This document shows, piece by piece, positions 23,471-36,422 of a DNA stretch of 64,000 bases (its first letter is position 1; each line of letters opens with the position of its first letter). The DNA lies in assembly GCA_021234155.1 (NCBI GenBank), contig JAJEKV010000195.1:327635-391634 (forward strand), given 5' to 3'. Both the position numbers and the translations under genes were made by a program. The notes below the pieces were generated by a model. It was not told the DNA's origin and did not search any database. It was given only the letters and a program-made list of their open reading frames with translations. This DNA is from Isoetes taiwanensis. Lineage: Eukaryota > Streptophyta > Lycopodiopsida > Isoetales > Isoetaceae.

Positions 23471-24227
23471 TAAACACTTATGTGAAGACGTATAGAGACT
23501 CGATATTCCATCAAAACCGTAGGCGAACTCGTATTTCATATTTCAAAATCATAGGTGCTCCCCATCATAAATGACCATTAGCGAAACAAGAGGTGCCCAT
23601 AGGCTCCAACATACAAGCTAGGCCATAGGATTGATGGATCTGACAACTGTGATAGTCCAGGGTGCCAGTAGGTGAAGCAGCAATCGACTTCCTTAATCTC
23701 CATTGAAGAAGTTGAGCGGTTAATCTAACTGTGACGATTGGGTGGTCTTGAGTAAGGTCACGCTAAAAAGGTTGTGGCATGTCTGAGCAAAATAGGCACG
23801 CCATAAGTTGTAACCAAGCAAAAGGAAATGGGCATGCATTTGAAGTCGTGAAACCTGAACTATCACACCTTGAAGGTTGTGATGACTGTCAAGAATGATT
23901 CATGCCAAAGGGCTATGAAGTCCTCACGTTATGCTCATTTTGGAGGACATTATACAAAAGACTGAATTGAAGGATTTGACCTCTTAAACTTAGGCAACAT
24001 GAAGGCCTAAAAAATTGCAAAAATTTGCACCATACACATATGGATACAAAATACATATATCAAAATAGGTCTCTTTTTAGGACAATTTTCTCAACCTATT
24101 TGAATGAATAAAAAAAGCAAAGTGGATCTTTAGTAACAAAAGTAGTCGTACTTGAAATCATGTCGGGTGTGAGTTAGTCGAATGAAATCTATCATTCTTT
24201 ATGGAAGGGAGCATTTGAAAATTCTTG
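23471..24227. other. No recognised feature
   Basis: Unassigned DNA between the SINE-like head and the gypsy element. It may include the body of the SINE. No sustained coding frame. Confidence 0.4.
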
Positions 24228-24332
24228 AAGAGTGAAACAGACCTCCGCTGCACCGGAGCCACAAGCCGCATCAATCACACCTTCCGCCTCTTCCCTTGGA
24301 ATCCTTGATTCCCCCACGATGTGATAAGAGTC

Positions 24333-26040
24333 GACTCAAATCTAATGTTGAGATCGTCCCGATATTTATTAATCAAACTCTTAAGTTTGTTATCCTTATC
24401 CATAGCATTGACTTGTAATGAATCTATGGGGGACTCAAAAACATAGACAAGATATTTTTCATTAATATTGGAATGGAAACTTGGGGAAGCTATATAAGGG
24501 GTACCCTGAAGGATGATCTCCTTTCCTCCCTTAGAAACGACTATCAAATATTTTTTCCAATCAATAGGAGGGTTAACTATTTGAAGCCATTTGATGCCTA
24601 GTATCACATCAAATCTTGTGAGTTTTGCTATATCAAAACTCATTGTTTCCTCATAGTCCCCAATGGTCAAGTGCACACCAGCCACCCCGTGGCTCCAACA
24701 TTGAGTTTGCTTCCCAGCTTCAGTCTCAATCTCATATGGTGCCGCTTGAACCATTTCTAGATTCAATTTTTGTGCTAAGTCTGCAGAAATGAAATTGTCA
24801 ATACTCCCTGAGTCAAGAAGAGCAATAACATTTCTATTATTTACTTTTCCAAGTAAATGGATAACTTTTTCCGCAAAGTTACCTTCGTTACATACCGAAT
24901 TGAGTTCTCCCCGAGCTATAGCAGAGAGTTGTTTTGTCCCCTCTTCAGCTTGCTTGGTTGTGGGGGCTAGTCCTCTTTTCCGTGTGGGGTTTTGGGCAAT
25001 CCCTGGCCATATGTCCCTTTGCCCCACAATTATAACAAGCAAATGGCTTGGTGGATTTCTTCCTTGAAGATGCCTCACCCTTGCCCTTATCATTACTTGG
25101 GGGGTTAACTTGGGCTGCCCTAGCCCTATTGTTAGATCTCCCTTGCTTATTTTCGATTTTTCTTTGCTTCCACCCTTGGAGCGGTAAGATTTCTTGTTCT
25201 CTTCTTCCTCTTCTTCTTTTGGAGAACTTGCTAAGGCCCGCACTAAGGATACGGCAGACTCAAAGTCCACTGGGCTTACCTGCCTAATATGTGCCTTGAG
25301 GATACGGTCCCTAAGACCATCCTCGAAATAGCTCACGATCCTTTATTCTTGCAAATACACAAGGTGTTGATGTATTGTTGTAAAGTGCATGTCTGCCTTA
25401 TACTTTTAAGTTGGATCAAGGCATGATGTTCATCATGGTGGGGGGCGCACTCTTGCTTAAAGAGTTTTCAAAATTCAGGCCAATTGTTAATTTATACTCC
25501 CCTTTCCATGAGGAGCCCCCATCAAGAAGCGACCACTCCCCTTAACTGGAGAGCAGCATGCAGCACCCTGGCTGCATCTCCCTTGTTGGTGACTCGAAAT
25601 AGGTCTCTAGCCAGTTAAGCCATTGAATGGCTTGCTCAGCCGACTCGGTGCCACAAAATTCGGGATGATCTCGTTTTTCTAAACCCTTGACTTCCTCATG
25701 ATAGGCCTGCTAAAACTTCCACTCCTTTTGTGAGATTTGCCTCCTCAATCCTAGCACCGGCTCCCTGAGCTGGGCTGGCTTGATTTGGATTCACAACATG
25801 AGGAGGGTTTGTTTGGGATGAGGCCTTCCCACAGGCTTCCTGAGTCTGGTTAGGACCTCCAATGGCATTGGTGCCCCCTGGGCTCCTTGCCAATAACCGG
25901 GTTATGGTATCAAATAGTTTCTTCTCCCTTTCTGCAGCTTCATTAGCTTGTTTAGTCATTTGAAGTTGCAGATTCTTGAGCAATTGATTTGTATGGGCTT
26001 GCTCAATTTTTGTTTCCGCCACTTGCCCCATCAATTCACG
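24333..26040 (-). pseudogene. Gypsy gag-protease remnant
   Basis: The N-terminal part (26034-25696) is hydrophilic gag-like sequence. A capsid end follows (FEDGLRDRILKAHI, about 25330). A CCHC zinc knuckle, CYNCGAKGHMARDC, is encoded at 24996-25037 but in a different frame from the sequence on both sides, so at least two frameshifts flank it. The aspartic protease is visible as ALLDSGSIDNFISADLA (about 24780-24825) and later FDVILGIKWL. The open frame 25336-24275 includes these shifts and the fusion to LTR sequence at its end, so it is not a natural protein. Confidence 0.85.
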
Positions 26041-26340
26041 AATCCTGGCTTTCGCATAATCTGATTCCCCCTAGAATTTAAACGGATCCATGTCCCCTAA
26101 AATTTCTTTTCCTAGAGTTTCTCTTGCGGCTAGCTCTTTTTCTTGATGATCCTCTTGATGATCATCATGGCCATCATTGCGGAATTTGGATGTAAGCTCA
26201 TCCAATTCCCTTACTTATTCCTTTGTGGGAGCGAGATCATCAAGATCAACATTCTCTCCTTCTTCAGGGATCAGAGAGGCCAATCCCATGAGAGGGTCTA
26301 CTGCCATATCGATTCCCTCTCCATATCAGCCTAGAACTCA

Positions 26341-26354
26341 GGCTCTAATGCCAA
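26341..26354 (-). other. Primer binding site for initiator Met tRNA
   Basis: The minus strand reads TTGGCATTAGAGCC immediately after the LTR end. The common plant version complementary to initiator methionine tRNA is TTGGTATCAGAGCC, so two bases have changed. Its position next to a CA-ending LTR makes the call strong. Confidence 0.75.
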
Positions 26355-26841
26355 TGAAACATACCTCTGCTGCACTGGAGCCACAAGCCGCATCAATTAC
26401 ACCTTCTGTCTCTTCCATCGGAATCCTTGATTCCCCCACGATGTGATAAGAGTCCCTGACTCTAATTTGATGCTGAATTCTGCTGAGAGAAAGCCTACAA
26501 GATTAACAGGAGCTCTGCACAAAGTTCCCTATGTCTTCATGGGAAAGGACCCTATCTTTATATACTGCTCCAAATCGCAGTTTGATTGTCTTCCCTAGCA
26601 ACCCAAGGGCCGGAATTGGATTTCAACCTGTTTGTAGCTCTTGGGATCCCTCATAGGATCAGGATCGATGCTTGGCAGCCCAATCGACCGCCTGGTGCGC
26701 TGCTCTTCAGCCTCAATGGCTTTGAGGCAGCCCACCCAATCGGGTGCTGCTACCTCATTACTTTAAGGGGATTTATTTCCTTAGCTAATGTTTTTTAGTT
26801 TATGCCCTTTTTTGTTATGCTCCATTAGCATGTCTATAACA
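26355..26841 (-). repeat. Gypsy 5' LTR with TATA box
   Basis: The LTR ends in ...GTTTCA at 26355, directly before the primer binding site. The segment from 26355 to about 26454 is repeated at 24233-24332 with about 90% identity. The upstream limit is set at TGTTATAG (26841) because it starts with TG and abuts the candidate target duplication, but this end is less certain. A TATA box lies inside. Confidence 0.6.
26552..26566 (-). promoter_or_regulatory. LTR TATA box
   Basis: The minus strand reads AGTATATAAAGATAG, a strong TATA box placed inside the 5' LTR, about 200 bp before its end. Confidence 0.55.
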
Positions 26842-26846
26842 TAGAG

Positions 26847-28180
26847 ATTTATAGTGTTGCTAAGGAACGAAGGATTGATCTTGGCGGGATAATCTATTCA
26901 AGTCATGACATGAGATGGGAATAAGACATCGCTATTTATACCATTGCCCAATTAAATATCAGTTATTTATAGGAAGAAATTATAAGGTGATGGTGGATAG
27001 AAGGACTGACTTGTTGGGCCATGAAGCAAGATTGATATGTCATGTAACAAGATGGTATTGGGATATCTTCTTAACTTATTTGGACTTGTTTTCTAATTAA
27101 GATATTGGAATGGCTATGACTATGAAGGTCAAAAGGAGGGGAATAAAAATAAAATAAAATAAAATTGCTAGGATTGTAAATTCCATAACAGTGCTTCCAT
27201 GTATAGTAATTATTTGGCTTACTAGAAGTGGTTACTGATACTCTAAGGAAGAGATGGCAGTTAAATTGCATGACTTATTAGATATAATCAAAGGATTTGG
27301 ACTTGAAGCCAAAGGAAACACATGAAGTATGTAGAGAAAAGCAAGTTGGAGCTTTGGGAGTTGACTTAGAAAATCGGAGATTAAGTTGAGGTCTTGGAAT
27401 TATGATGCCAATGGCTTTTCTTCAGAGACATCTGAAGATGCTATCCTCAAGAGAAGGAGCCATATCTAGAGGCTTTGTAGTTAGAATGAAGGTGCTAAGG
27501 GAGAATTCTCCATGTAAGCAATGGAAGTAGCTTTTGATGACGTTGAGGTATGGAAGAAGCCAGCTATAGAGATTATGTGTATAGCCTAAGATAGTTCTAT
27601 GTCATTGGATACTCATAGATGAATTTTCTTTAATAGATGCGATAATCCTTATGGGCTCCCTTGTATCAACTTAAGTATGCTATCTAGCTATAAGATACAT
27701 AGACTGGGGGATTTGATTATGTATTTTGCTTGTCACTTTTTGGATTTGGTCACCCAAGAAGTCTCAAGAGAATACATATCTAATCCGACCTGAGTATCTC
27801 TCTTCAATGGTGGGTTAGTATTCTATGACACATAACATCTTCCCTATGAAAAGTTGCATTAACTGCATTATATTTGTTACCTTGGATTAGATGTGCATGT
27901 TTCTCTGTTCCTCTTGTTGCGATGGATGCATTGTACATAGAACATACCTATTAAGTAATAATTGTATTATTTCTAAACTTGGAATGTTAGATTGAATGCT
28001 AGAAGGGTCAGGCATTGGAGCTATCTAGTAGGTATATTTCTTTAGCCTAAATCCCTTGTATGAAGCTAACTTTGAACTTTCAAGCTTGGAGAAGCATCAT
28101 CTTGGATTGGAGGGCAGAGCTTATGTCATTTAAGACTTGGATGATGATGCAATTGTGTTTGACAAGGGTGGATTACTTCT
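26847..28180. other. Unassigned sequence between gypsy and L1 elements
   Basis: No long frame or known motif. Irregular protein-like patches occur but are broken by stops. It could be an older LTR retrotransposon continued beyond the L1 insertion at 34656, because the L1 seems to have landed inside one unit. Confidence 0.35.
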
Positions 28181-28186
28181 AAAAGA

Positions 28187-28218
<32 letters not shown>

Positions 28219-28420
28219 GGGTAAGAGTGTGTTTTTTGTTATTAATAATAGTAATAAAAATACAGAGAGTCCCCAATGGGGCAAATAGGAAGCATTAGGG
28301 CTATTATATGGGTTCTCTATGCATCATGATGTGCGTACTAAGGGAAGTCCTATTCCACAACAGCATAATGGTAGAGAGACCCTATCTGGTCAGTTACTCA
28401 GATTGCTTTCACCACTAAAC

Positions 28421-28765
28421 TCAAACTGTTCCACCATTAGATCTATCGTGAAAGTCTGGGTCCTCAGAGCTCATCCAATGGCACTTAAAGTAGTTATAGA
28501 ATCCTTCAATCTTACCAATTCTGTCCAATCCCCTATTGTAACTCATCCCCATTTTCCTGTGGTGGGACAATGCCATTAAAACAACTTCCTTATTAAAAAG
28601 ACTCTTGAGTTTCTCAATAGAGATAGATTGCCCCCCCAAAGTGACATCGCATCGATGCCTCCATATAGTCCAGAGAGCCACACTAACCAGGGAGGCGTCA
28701 ATACAGTCTCTGTCTGAGATCATAACAACATTCGGCCATCGAAGTTGATGCATATGCAGTCTCAT
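28421..28765 (-). pseudogene. L1 ORF2 C-terminal region
   Basis: The frame includes SVALWTIWRHRCDVTLGG, similar to the W.IW..R motif near the C-terminus of plant L1 ORF2 proteins. It lies about 200 bp before the poly(A) tail. The start is not natural because upstream frames are broken. Confidence 0.6.
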
Positions 28766-29631
28766 AATAGGGCATACCCAAAACCAGAACTCAATAATTC
28801 TTGGGCGGAAGAAGATGTGTGAAAGAGATTAAGCTAGCACGGCACCCCAGGAGGACACAGTGCGAAGACACAATTCCTCTATGGACCCGGCTTCACTTTA
28901 GTGTTGAGACCTCCTTGGAGAGCCTCCCATCTAAAAATTGTATTCTCCTAGAGCATAAGGTTTTCGAGGAGTTTGCTAAGAGGAGCTTAGCCGAACCATT
29001 CATTTGGAGCCTAGCCTCTGCTTTAAGAGGGAGTCATCGAGAAAGGGCCCGATATATACTTGCAACATTGTATGTCTCCTTGCACGCACAAGACCACTTT
29101 TCCTCGGGACCCGGTAGACCACGAGAGAAAGCTTAACATTATCTAGGATCTTTAATTAGTATCTTTCTATCACCCTCCCACACTCTTTGCACTTTGAGTC
29201 TAAATTCCATCCAAGATATCCATCTATCGTTTTCCCAAAGATCTTTTGCAATTTTAAGGTCCCATGGTCTTGCCATTTCTTAAAGATCTTGAGGATGAAC
29301 TAATGCCAAGGGGCGTCCATTCTCTTCCCATACATGAGTGTTCCAAGATATCTTGACTTTCCCAGCCTCTCGAGGTATAGTCATGGGGAACATCTTGTTT
29401 GCACCTCCCTCAAGCATGAAGAAGGCGCCTCATGGCCCAGGGAGGTGCCGGGGGACAACAAAATTACAAAAAGGCTCCTAGTTCATCCCTAGGAAGAGAT
29501 GGTTTACCATGAATCTTACCTGAGATCAAACCGATTAGCAACAAATGCGGAAACGAGGAGATGTATCCCCTTGTAAAACTTCGCCCGGACAAATCTAGCC
29601 GCCCGAGCTTGAGCACAGCGTGAAAGGGTCC

Positions 29632-31000
29632 TTACATCCAATCCCCATCCCTTTTATCCCTACATAGCTCGGACCAAGCAACATGAGCCATACCCCCCCA
29701 AATAAACTTTCTAATGATAACACGTATTTGATTATATATTCCTTTACGGGCTACCCGCGATGAGGAATATATGTGAGAAACTTGCGAGGCGAACGGCATT
29801 AGCAAGCTGTTACTCTTCACTGCTCTTGATAATCCTTTAGATGACCATAACCCAACCTTTTTTCTAAGTTTGTCTAGAATAGGGGCCCGAGACCCTTCAT
29901 ATTATCTGAGAGAGGAGGGGCAAACCCAGCGACTTAATTGTTTCCCCTAGCGACCCACGGTGGGAAGCCCAATCCATTATACGAGGGGTCAATATCTCCC
30001 TCTAAAGCCCATAGAGCGGAACATTTGGTGGCATTTAGCCCTATGCACGATATAACCTCAAAAGCAATCAATATCTCACGAAAGGAATGAAAATTTTGCC
30101 ATCGTCATGCACGAGGAACATAAAGGTGTCATCGCATATTGCATGATTGTGAGTTTTTAAAACTGATTAGGTAGAACCGGACCATTGATGCCCCCCTTCG
30201 GTTACTTTGAGATTAACCATCCTTGTGAGAAGGTTGGCCATAATTAGAAAAGGTATGGGGCAAGCGGGCAACCCCCCTAATACCCTTCACGAGGTCAAAG
30301 AGACCCGAAGGTTCACCATTAACCAAAAGCGGATGTAGAGGCAAATTTGTTCATTCCCATTGAGATGTCGATGAGCTGCTTATTGAAACCCATGTGGCTC
30401 ATAACTTCTCATGAGCCATCCCACCTAAAGGGAATCGTGGAGGCCTTTCTAAAATCCATCTTAACAAGTACCGCGGTTTTTCTTGGTGTGGATGCGCACC
30501 AATGCAAACCTTCTCTAGCAGCTAGGTAATTGTCCAAAATATACCTACACGGCGGAAAAGGCTGATTGTTCCCTTCCAATAACTCTGTTCAAGATAGGCT
30601 TAAGGCGGTTGGCGATGCCTTTCATGATAACCTTATATAAGACATTTGTTAGTGCGATGGGGCGCCACTCTCCAAGTGATTGAGGTCTAGAGACTTTTGG
30701 GACCAAGGTGATGAATCCTGCCCGCTAGAGTTGGATGTAGCGAGCAAGAGGACCAAGCCCCGAAACAGCCTCCACAAAGTTTGGTCCAAGGCGTCCCAAA
30801 ACTCCACAAAAATTCAGGGGGAAAGCCGTCGGGGCACAGGGGACTTACGGGAAGCCGAGAGAGCATAGTACTTTAAATATCTCCTCTGCGCTTGGTGGCC
30901 TTGATGAAGTGTGGTTGTCATCTGCGGTAATCTTATGTGCCCACTCAATCTGGGCCAACCAAAGAGATTTGGGATTGATAAGAAGATGGGAGATTATGCA
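29632..31000 (-). pseudogene. L1 reverse transcriptase remnant
   Basis: The stretch near 30690-30560 reads WRPIALTNVLYKVIMKGIAN followed by RLKPILNRVIGREQSAF, classic LINE RT blocks. The catalytic Asp pair codons (GATGAC) lie at 30133-30128, before TFMFL, but a one-base loss just upstream puts them out of frame with QYA. Further on IYSSS, RKFIWGG and AWSELCR (29820-29640) are the usual post-RT blocks. The linker between endonuclease and RT contains TKWYAELDHENSKCFFRMA (about 31150). Confidence 0.8.
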
Positions 31001-31689
31001 CTTTGAATTGAGCACGAAAGGCTGTCGAATAAGCCTTGATAGCCCGGGATCGAGAAAGTATATTTTGGCAGGTTATCTTTAATTGAAGTATCTTGTTCTC
31101 TGCTAATCGGCCCTGCCATTCTAAAAAAGCACTTAGAGTTTTCATGATCTAACTCTGCGTACCACTTTGTTTTAGAGCGGACCCATGACCCCCACGGCTT
31201 CCTCCTCTTGGCTTTTATTTCCGGTTCCTCCTCTAAGGATTGTTTGTCTACGTTATGGGGATCAAGTAGCAGATCTGCTTGGCTGCCCTTAGAAGGTTGT
31301 ACCACGACATTTTTTCTTTCTTGAATTTCAAGCATTCCTCCTTGCCCCATTTCTTGATCCACATCTTCATAAGGCTGATCTTTTTTAACCCAAGCCTTCA
31401 TGGAAGGTAGGCATTCCCGTATTAGTTAGAGAAGCCGGAAAGTCCTAAAGGGTGCTGCAGAATGCCTCCTTCCCTAATAGGGAGGTATTGAACTTGAAAG
31501 GCACATTCCCTCCTCTTCTTTTTTTGAGTAGGGATGCTCTCCAACACTAACTTTTGTGGCACATGGTGCGAATCTTTTGAGAAAGCAAGCTCTCCTTCAA
31601 CATAACATCTGTCCATGAAGGGGCGTCCTATTAGCCATGTAGAACACTGTCTAGTAAGCGGTATACTCTGTCATGCCCCTACGTTTTAT

Positions 31690-32350
31690 TAGACCGGGGA
31701 AAATCACGGCGTTAGATGGAGGAATTAGGGAGAAACCAACTTTGTTTAAAAAGAGAGTTCCACGTAACTTCTTCATCATGTAGCAAATTCTGTGCAGCCC
31801 AATTTTTTGATCCCACATCTGTCATATTCAAATCCCCTCAAGGATCGGTTTTCAACTCCAAAACCATGATGAGTTATCGAGCTCAATCTCTCTCCCACAT
31901 AGCTGCCCTCTCTGCGGGTATATTAGAGGCATAAATGTTGATGAGCCCCACATCAGTTATTTGTTTCAAAATTACAACACGCCATCTACCACTTCCCGCG
32001 CATATTGATACTTTTGGACTTGTCCTTCCATAGGATACAAGTGCCTCCTTTAGTTCCTTCAGCCGCTTTAACTAAAGGAGGAGTAGTTACCTCAATCCAA
32101 GCGCCAATAGATCTGGCCTCAAAGTGCGGAAGTCTATGCTCACAATAGAAGGATGACATCCGCCTTCATAGACGATGATAGCGCTAACACTTTTCCCACA
32201 GCAAGAACACCCTTGATGCCCACGCCAAATTCCATGAGACAATAATCATAAGTTGAAAGTTGTGGGACGGACCAACTATATCATTGGCATCGGGAGTTGC
32301 TAAAGGAAGAGGTCGAAGCTTTCTTCCTTTTCATCTCACCTAAGTTATCA
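31690..32350 (-). pseudogene. L1 endonuclease (APE-type) remnant
   Basis: Minus-strand translation gives CEHRLPHFEARSIG, where L1 endonucleases have a similar 'E.R' motif, then GGTCILWKDKSKS and the stretch VILKQITDVGLINIYASNIP. Stops and frameshifts separate these pieces. This domain nicks target DNA for target-primed reverse transcription in active elements. Confidence 0.65.
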
Positions 32351-32659
32351 CGGAATCATATTTGCATCGGCTTATTTTTCTTACCTATTAGAGCAAATGG
32401 GTTCTCTAGCATCTCCATGTCATCTCTTTATATCGTATCGATGTATGCCCGGTTGGAGTAGCCTTTATGATTCCCCGAGCCGATTCAAGGAGCTTTGCTC
32501 CTCGTGTATTCTTGGTTGCCACGTTACTGCGAGAACCCCCTTCTCGATAGAAGAAACCTCGAGATATATTTGAAGGCCAGGTGACATTGGTTGTGGGGAG
32601 TGCGCACACTTTGAGTTCATTATATCACGAGAGCCTCTAGATTTCTGGCGGGTTTCTAG

Positions 32660-34521
32660 CTCTTATACCATGTTTGGAGGCCACCACTTGCCATTGATTC
32701 TCCCCCCCACCCAAGGTGTCCACTTTAGAGCTTGGCACACTTTTCGGAGGTCGGCGTTTCGAGCTGCCGGACGAAGAAGAAGTAGCGGAAGCTGCCGGGG
32801 CGGGGGAGTAAATGGGGGAGTGACCGCAACTGGGAGGGAACATGTGTCCCTTGAGGGGCTTCTCTCGTGTATATCGTCTTGATCCACATGCACATGCTCT
32901 CTCGTGTCATTACCCTCGGAGGCATTTTTTTTATCGTTGGCGTTTGCATGGCTTGGTTTGATCACTTCTTCAAGTTCCACATTGGGGAACATCCTCCTTA
33001 TTCCCATCCATTTAATAGCTTGAGTAGATACTTAAAGCAACACCTTCCACTTTTCACAGTCCCTCCTTTGGGGATCTGCGTATTAGGCGTGATGGCAACC
33101 GCATTCTAGGCCCTTTGGCAATAGAGTGAGATATATATGAGCCAAGCGTGTTGGCAATAGATTTTAGGAACTCTACGGGACTAGTAGGTCAGGTGGAAGA
33201 TACTCTATTTCAAACCCGGCAAGGGATTTTGATAAGCGGAAAGCTTATTAGGGACAAAGCCTTGGCGTGTAAAAGCGGTACAAAATGAAGCCTCACGCAA
33301 ATGGAGTCTGCACTTGCGGGCAACTAATCTATCCACAATTGCTTCCTTTGTCAAACATGATGAGAAAAAAGTTGTTACCCGGTGCCTTCAGCGATTGGTG
33401 TTGGGGCAAACCTAACCTCTTCGGGGAGGCGATAGCCATGAGTTTAACTGCGCTTGAGTCCCGGGAAGCCCCCATAAAGCCCCACTCGGGCCTTTGAGAT
33501 CAAACTTTCCGGTACCTTTTGTGCATCTATTGATCAATTTCAGCTCTTGGGGAAATTATCTTACATGCGCACCTTGATGCCATTGACCAATCCGGGGCTC
33601 ATTACTTGTAGTTATTCGAGGGGTTACGAGCGGGACTTTCTGAAAGCGGCTTGGAGAGCCTCGAAACTCTTGTGCTTCTATTAGTAGCATGGGTTTGCTG
33701 TTGAATCCACTCAGAATCTCGGCTTGTTCACTATTCTCCAGAATCCTGTCCATTCGAGGCGGTTACCCTTTGGATGCTTCACCTTTGTTACGTATAAGAT
33801 TCCCTTGGCTAGCATCATTCCGAGTCATCATGAAGCTCGATCCAACATTCATATCTCATTAAGCGCCACCTTTCTAGAGATGTGTGATCAACAGATTTGT
33901 CTAGATTACTCGTCTTCTTGGGTGCTTGTTCCTTGGTAGGATTTTCTATATCTTTTGGTGAGCGGTAGCTTCTGATTTTCGACTTCCATCTCTATAAACC
34001 GAGTTTTGCATTACGGACATTGGACTATTTGAATGAGAAGAGGACTTACATGTAGCTTATTTGTTGGCCCTTTTTTGTGCTTTCCTTATTGCCTCCATTT
34101 GAATCTTATTATGATCGCTAGTATTGAGTCTCTTGTTGCCTTGATTTTACTTTGAGCTCAATGACTTGCTCTCCTCTTGTTTTTCTTTGCTTCTTTGCTC
34201 CCTCTCCTTAGCATCTCCCTGTTTTGGTATTGCCTCCAAGGCATTAGTGAATCGGTTTGGGGCCTTATGCGCTCCTATTGTCGGTTTAGGAGAGGCGGAC
34301 CACCGTTGCCCATCTCCATCTAAGGCTTCATCCAAATGGGGCTTACGCTTCGGGTCCGTCAATGATCCGGAGACTAAGGATGGGCGAGATTTCAAGGGAA
34401 AACAGACCAGCTCTTGGCCAAATCCTTCATCCGCGATGGCGAAGCGGCAAAAGAATGGGGCTTTTTGCCTTGGGAGCCAAAATCGTCCCCTCACGGGCCC
34501 GACCGGTGAGATTGGGGCCAC
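32660..34521 (-). pseudogene. L1 ORF1 (gag-like) remnant
   Basis: Two hydrophilic, Pro- and charge-rich frames (34521-34147 and 33007-32663) bracket a stretch with many stops. Their position upstream of the endonuclease fits ORF1 of a plant L1. I could not see a clear RNA-binding or CCHC motif, so the assignment rests mainly on position. Confidence 0.45.
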
Positions 34522-34655
34522 CGGGACCCCCCTCCCCGCCCGGGGATCGATTGCGGCCGATCTCTCGTTCTTTGTCTCTGGCAGCCGACCGCTCGGCCGC
34601 CCGCTTTCACAACCGCCACGTCAACCATTTAACCGAACATCAAAGGACAATTTTT

Positions 34656-34953
34656 CATTCGTTTGGTGGTATATTGAATTGAGGGTCAAGGTGTGAGAAA
34701 GAGCGGCGAGAGTAATTGATCTCCTCTTGAAATGTAATTTTTATACTGGACTGACACAGTGAAAACAATTATGTGCAAAAAAGATTACGTGATCTTGGAA
34801 CACGCTTGCACATAATATATACTATGCATTTGAGATGTGATAAGCTGACAGTGATGTTTATAGATCACGAAAGTTCTATAATGGACTACAAAAATGCTCT
34901 ATTGATTTTGAATCGACCCATGAGGACATGGGTTGAGTTTTAAAAGCGGAGAA
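34656..34953 (+). other. Sequence before a candidate LTR
   Basis: Short unassigned stretch between the L1 target duplication and a purine-rich tract at 34941-34953. No readable domain. Confidence 0.3.
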
Positions 34954-36414
34954 TGTGACGGTCCTGGTACCTTGGCCGTATTATGCATTATATATTTTGA
35001 GGTGTTGTACCAATAATCCATACTTGGTATGTGGTAAAATTATAAAAATCTCAGGAGAAAAGCAAAGGGCATAGATTTTTGTGTGGGTAAGTCTTACACC
35101 AGGGGTTGCTTTTGAATTGCCTGAGTTCTTGGTTGGTATTGGAAGGCATTTGGATTAAGTTACTTGATATTGTTCGTGATTAATTGGGAAATTAATGATG
35201 CATAAGAAAATTGATCTTGTTGGATGTTAGTAAATAGAATAGATGTATCTTGGCACATCTAATTTATAAAGATAAATTAAAGCCAAGGAAGTCATATGAT
35301 ATAGTCACGTGGGATGCTATTTCTCTATGGGGAGAAGGGTTTTGAGAAGCTTATGGACTAAGAATATGGCTATGGCATGGAGCCATTGTGGGACTAACAA
35401 AACAATAAGACATGATTAAATAACGGGGCATAGCTGGTGGATTCGACTGCTACATTAAGATAAGATGTTACATTCCTTATGCGAGGAATGGTTCTATAAA
35501 GACATTGCAAGTGATGATGGGCATAACTCTATTCTATTCTCTATAGAGATATTGGGTGTGAAGATTTTCCAAGCAATAACTAGTGCATTGGACATAATAA
35601 CATCCTAGGATGAGCTTTCCTTATGGGGGAAAATGCGGGTATTTATATAAACTCCTTGTGAAGTATCAAACATAGACATGTAAATCTATAGATGATACAT
35701 CCTGACACTTTTAGTGCCTTGTATGTAAGAATCATATAGATATGTTGACAATTAATGGTATATTTATAGTTATGGTACTACTTGAATGAATACTGCATGG
35801 ATAAGTTGAAATATATAGTCACTTGATCTTGTACTTGAATGTTTCATGAAAGTTATATCTTTGCATTTGAAATACATATTCATGATGCTAGTATCATATG
35901 AGATTAGTATGTGCTTGTATGATTATTGTATAATGATGTTATGAGCTAGCAGTGTTAAGATTTGATGATCGTAATATGTATTTACATGGTTATGCACATG
36001 GATATGCTAGTTTTCATGGATATGCTATACTATCATGGAATAATTGATGACTCTGACATGTGGGACATGTATTGATGTGCATGAGTGCATATTCTCCAGG
36101 GCCGGGGTCCATTTGCAGTGGCTTGGACTCGTGGTTATTCTTGTTCTTGACATCGGGTGTTGTCACCCAGACGAGGGTGCTTCATCGCGCTACATGGTTT
36201 GCAAGTGGTCCCCTAGCGCTGGACGTAGGCTAGGAGGGTGTGTACACATGAGACTTACTCCACCCGTACCGCAGGGCCTGATCAGCCCGGGTGGCCTGCA
36301 TAGAACCGGAGTTGCACTGCATGCTTATGGTTATCTCATGGTTTTCACAGTTATTTCATGGTTGCTCATTAATCATGGTTCACATGATTTGGTTATGACA
36401 TGTAGTGGTATCAT
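34954..36414 (+). repeat. Candidate LTR start (TGTGACGGTCC)
   Basis: The purine-rich TAAAAGCGGAGAA is followed by TGTGACGGTCCTGG, which looks like a polypurine tract plus the TG start of a gypsy-type LTR. A GC-rich patch near 36100-36310 would lie inside. No matching second copy or CA end was found, so the extent is unknown and the hAT element at 36423 would be nested in it. Confidence 0.3.
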
Positions 36415-36422
36415 ATTTGGAT

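Larger units (their letters stand above)
24233..26841 (-). mobile_element. Internally deleted Ty3/gypsy LTR retrotransposon
   Basis: Minus-strand order: 5' LTR (26841-26355), primer binding site (26354-26341), gag and protease remnants (about 26040-24333), then the last 100 bp or so of the 3' LTR (to 24233). RT, RNase H and integrase are absent. The protease frame runs directly into LTR sequence near 24340, so one deletion removed the pol genes and most of the 3' LTR. Flanking pentamers AAGAG (24228-24232) and TAGAG (26842-26846) match at 4 of 5 bases, a plausible target duplication. Confidence 0.8.
28195..34641 (-). mobile_element. L1-like LINE, near full length, many frameshifts
   Basis: A poly(T) run of 28 (28190-28217) marks the poly(A) tail of a minus-strand LINE. 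In order from the 5' end it shows an ORF1-like region (about 34520-32660), an endonuclease (about 32350-31700), a reverse transcriptase (about 31000-29630) and a C-terminal region (to 28421). Candidate target duplication: AAAAGACAATTTTT at 28181-28194 and AAAGGACAATTTTT at 34642-34655, one mismatch. The length of about 6.4 kb fits a complete plant L1. Every frame is broken, so it is inactive. Confidence 0.8.
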
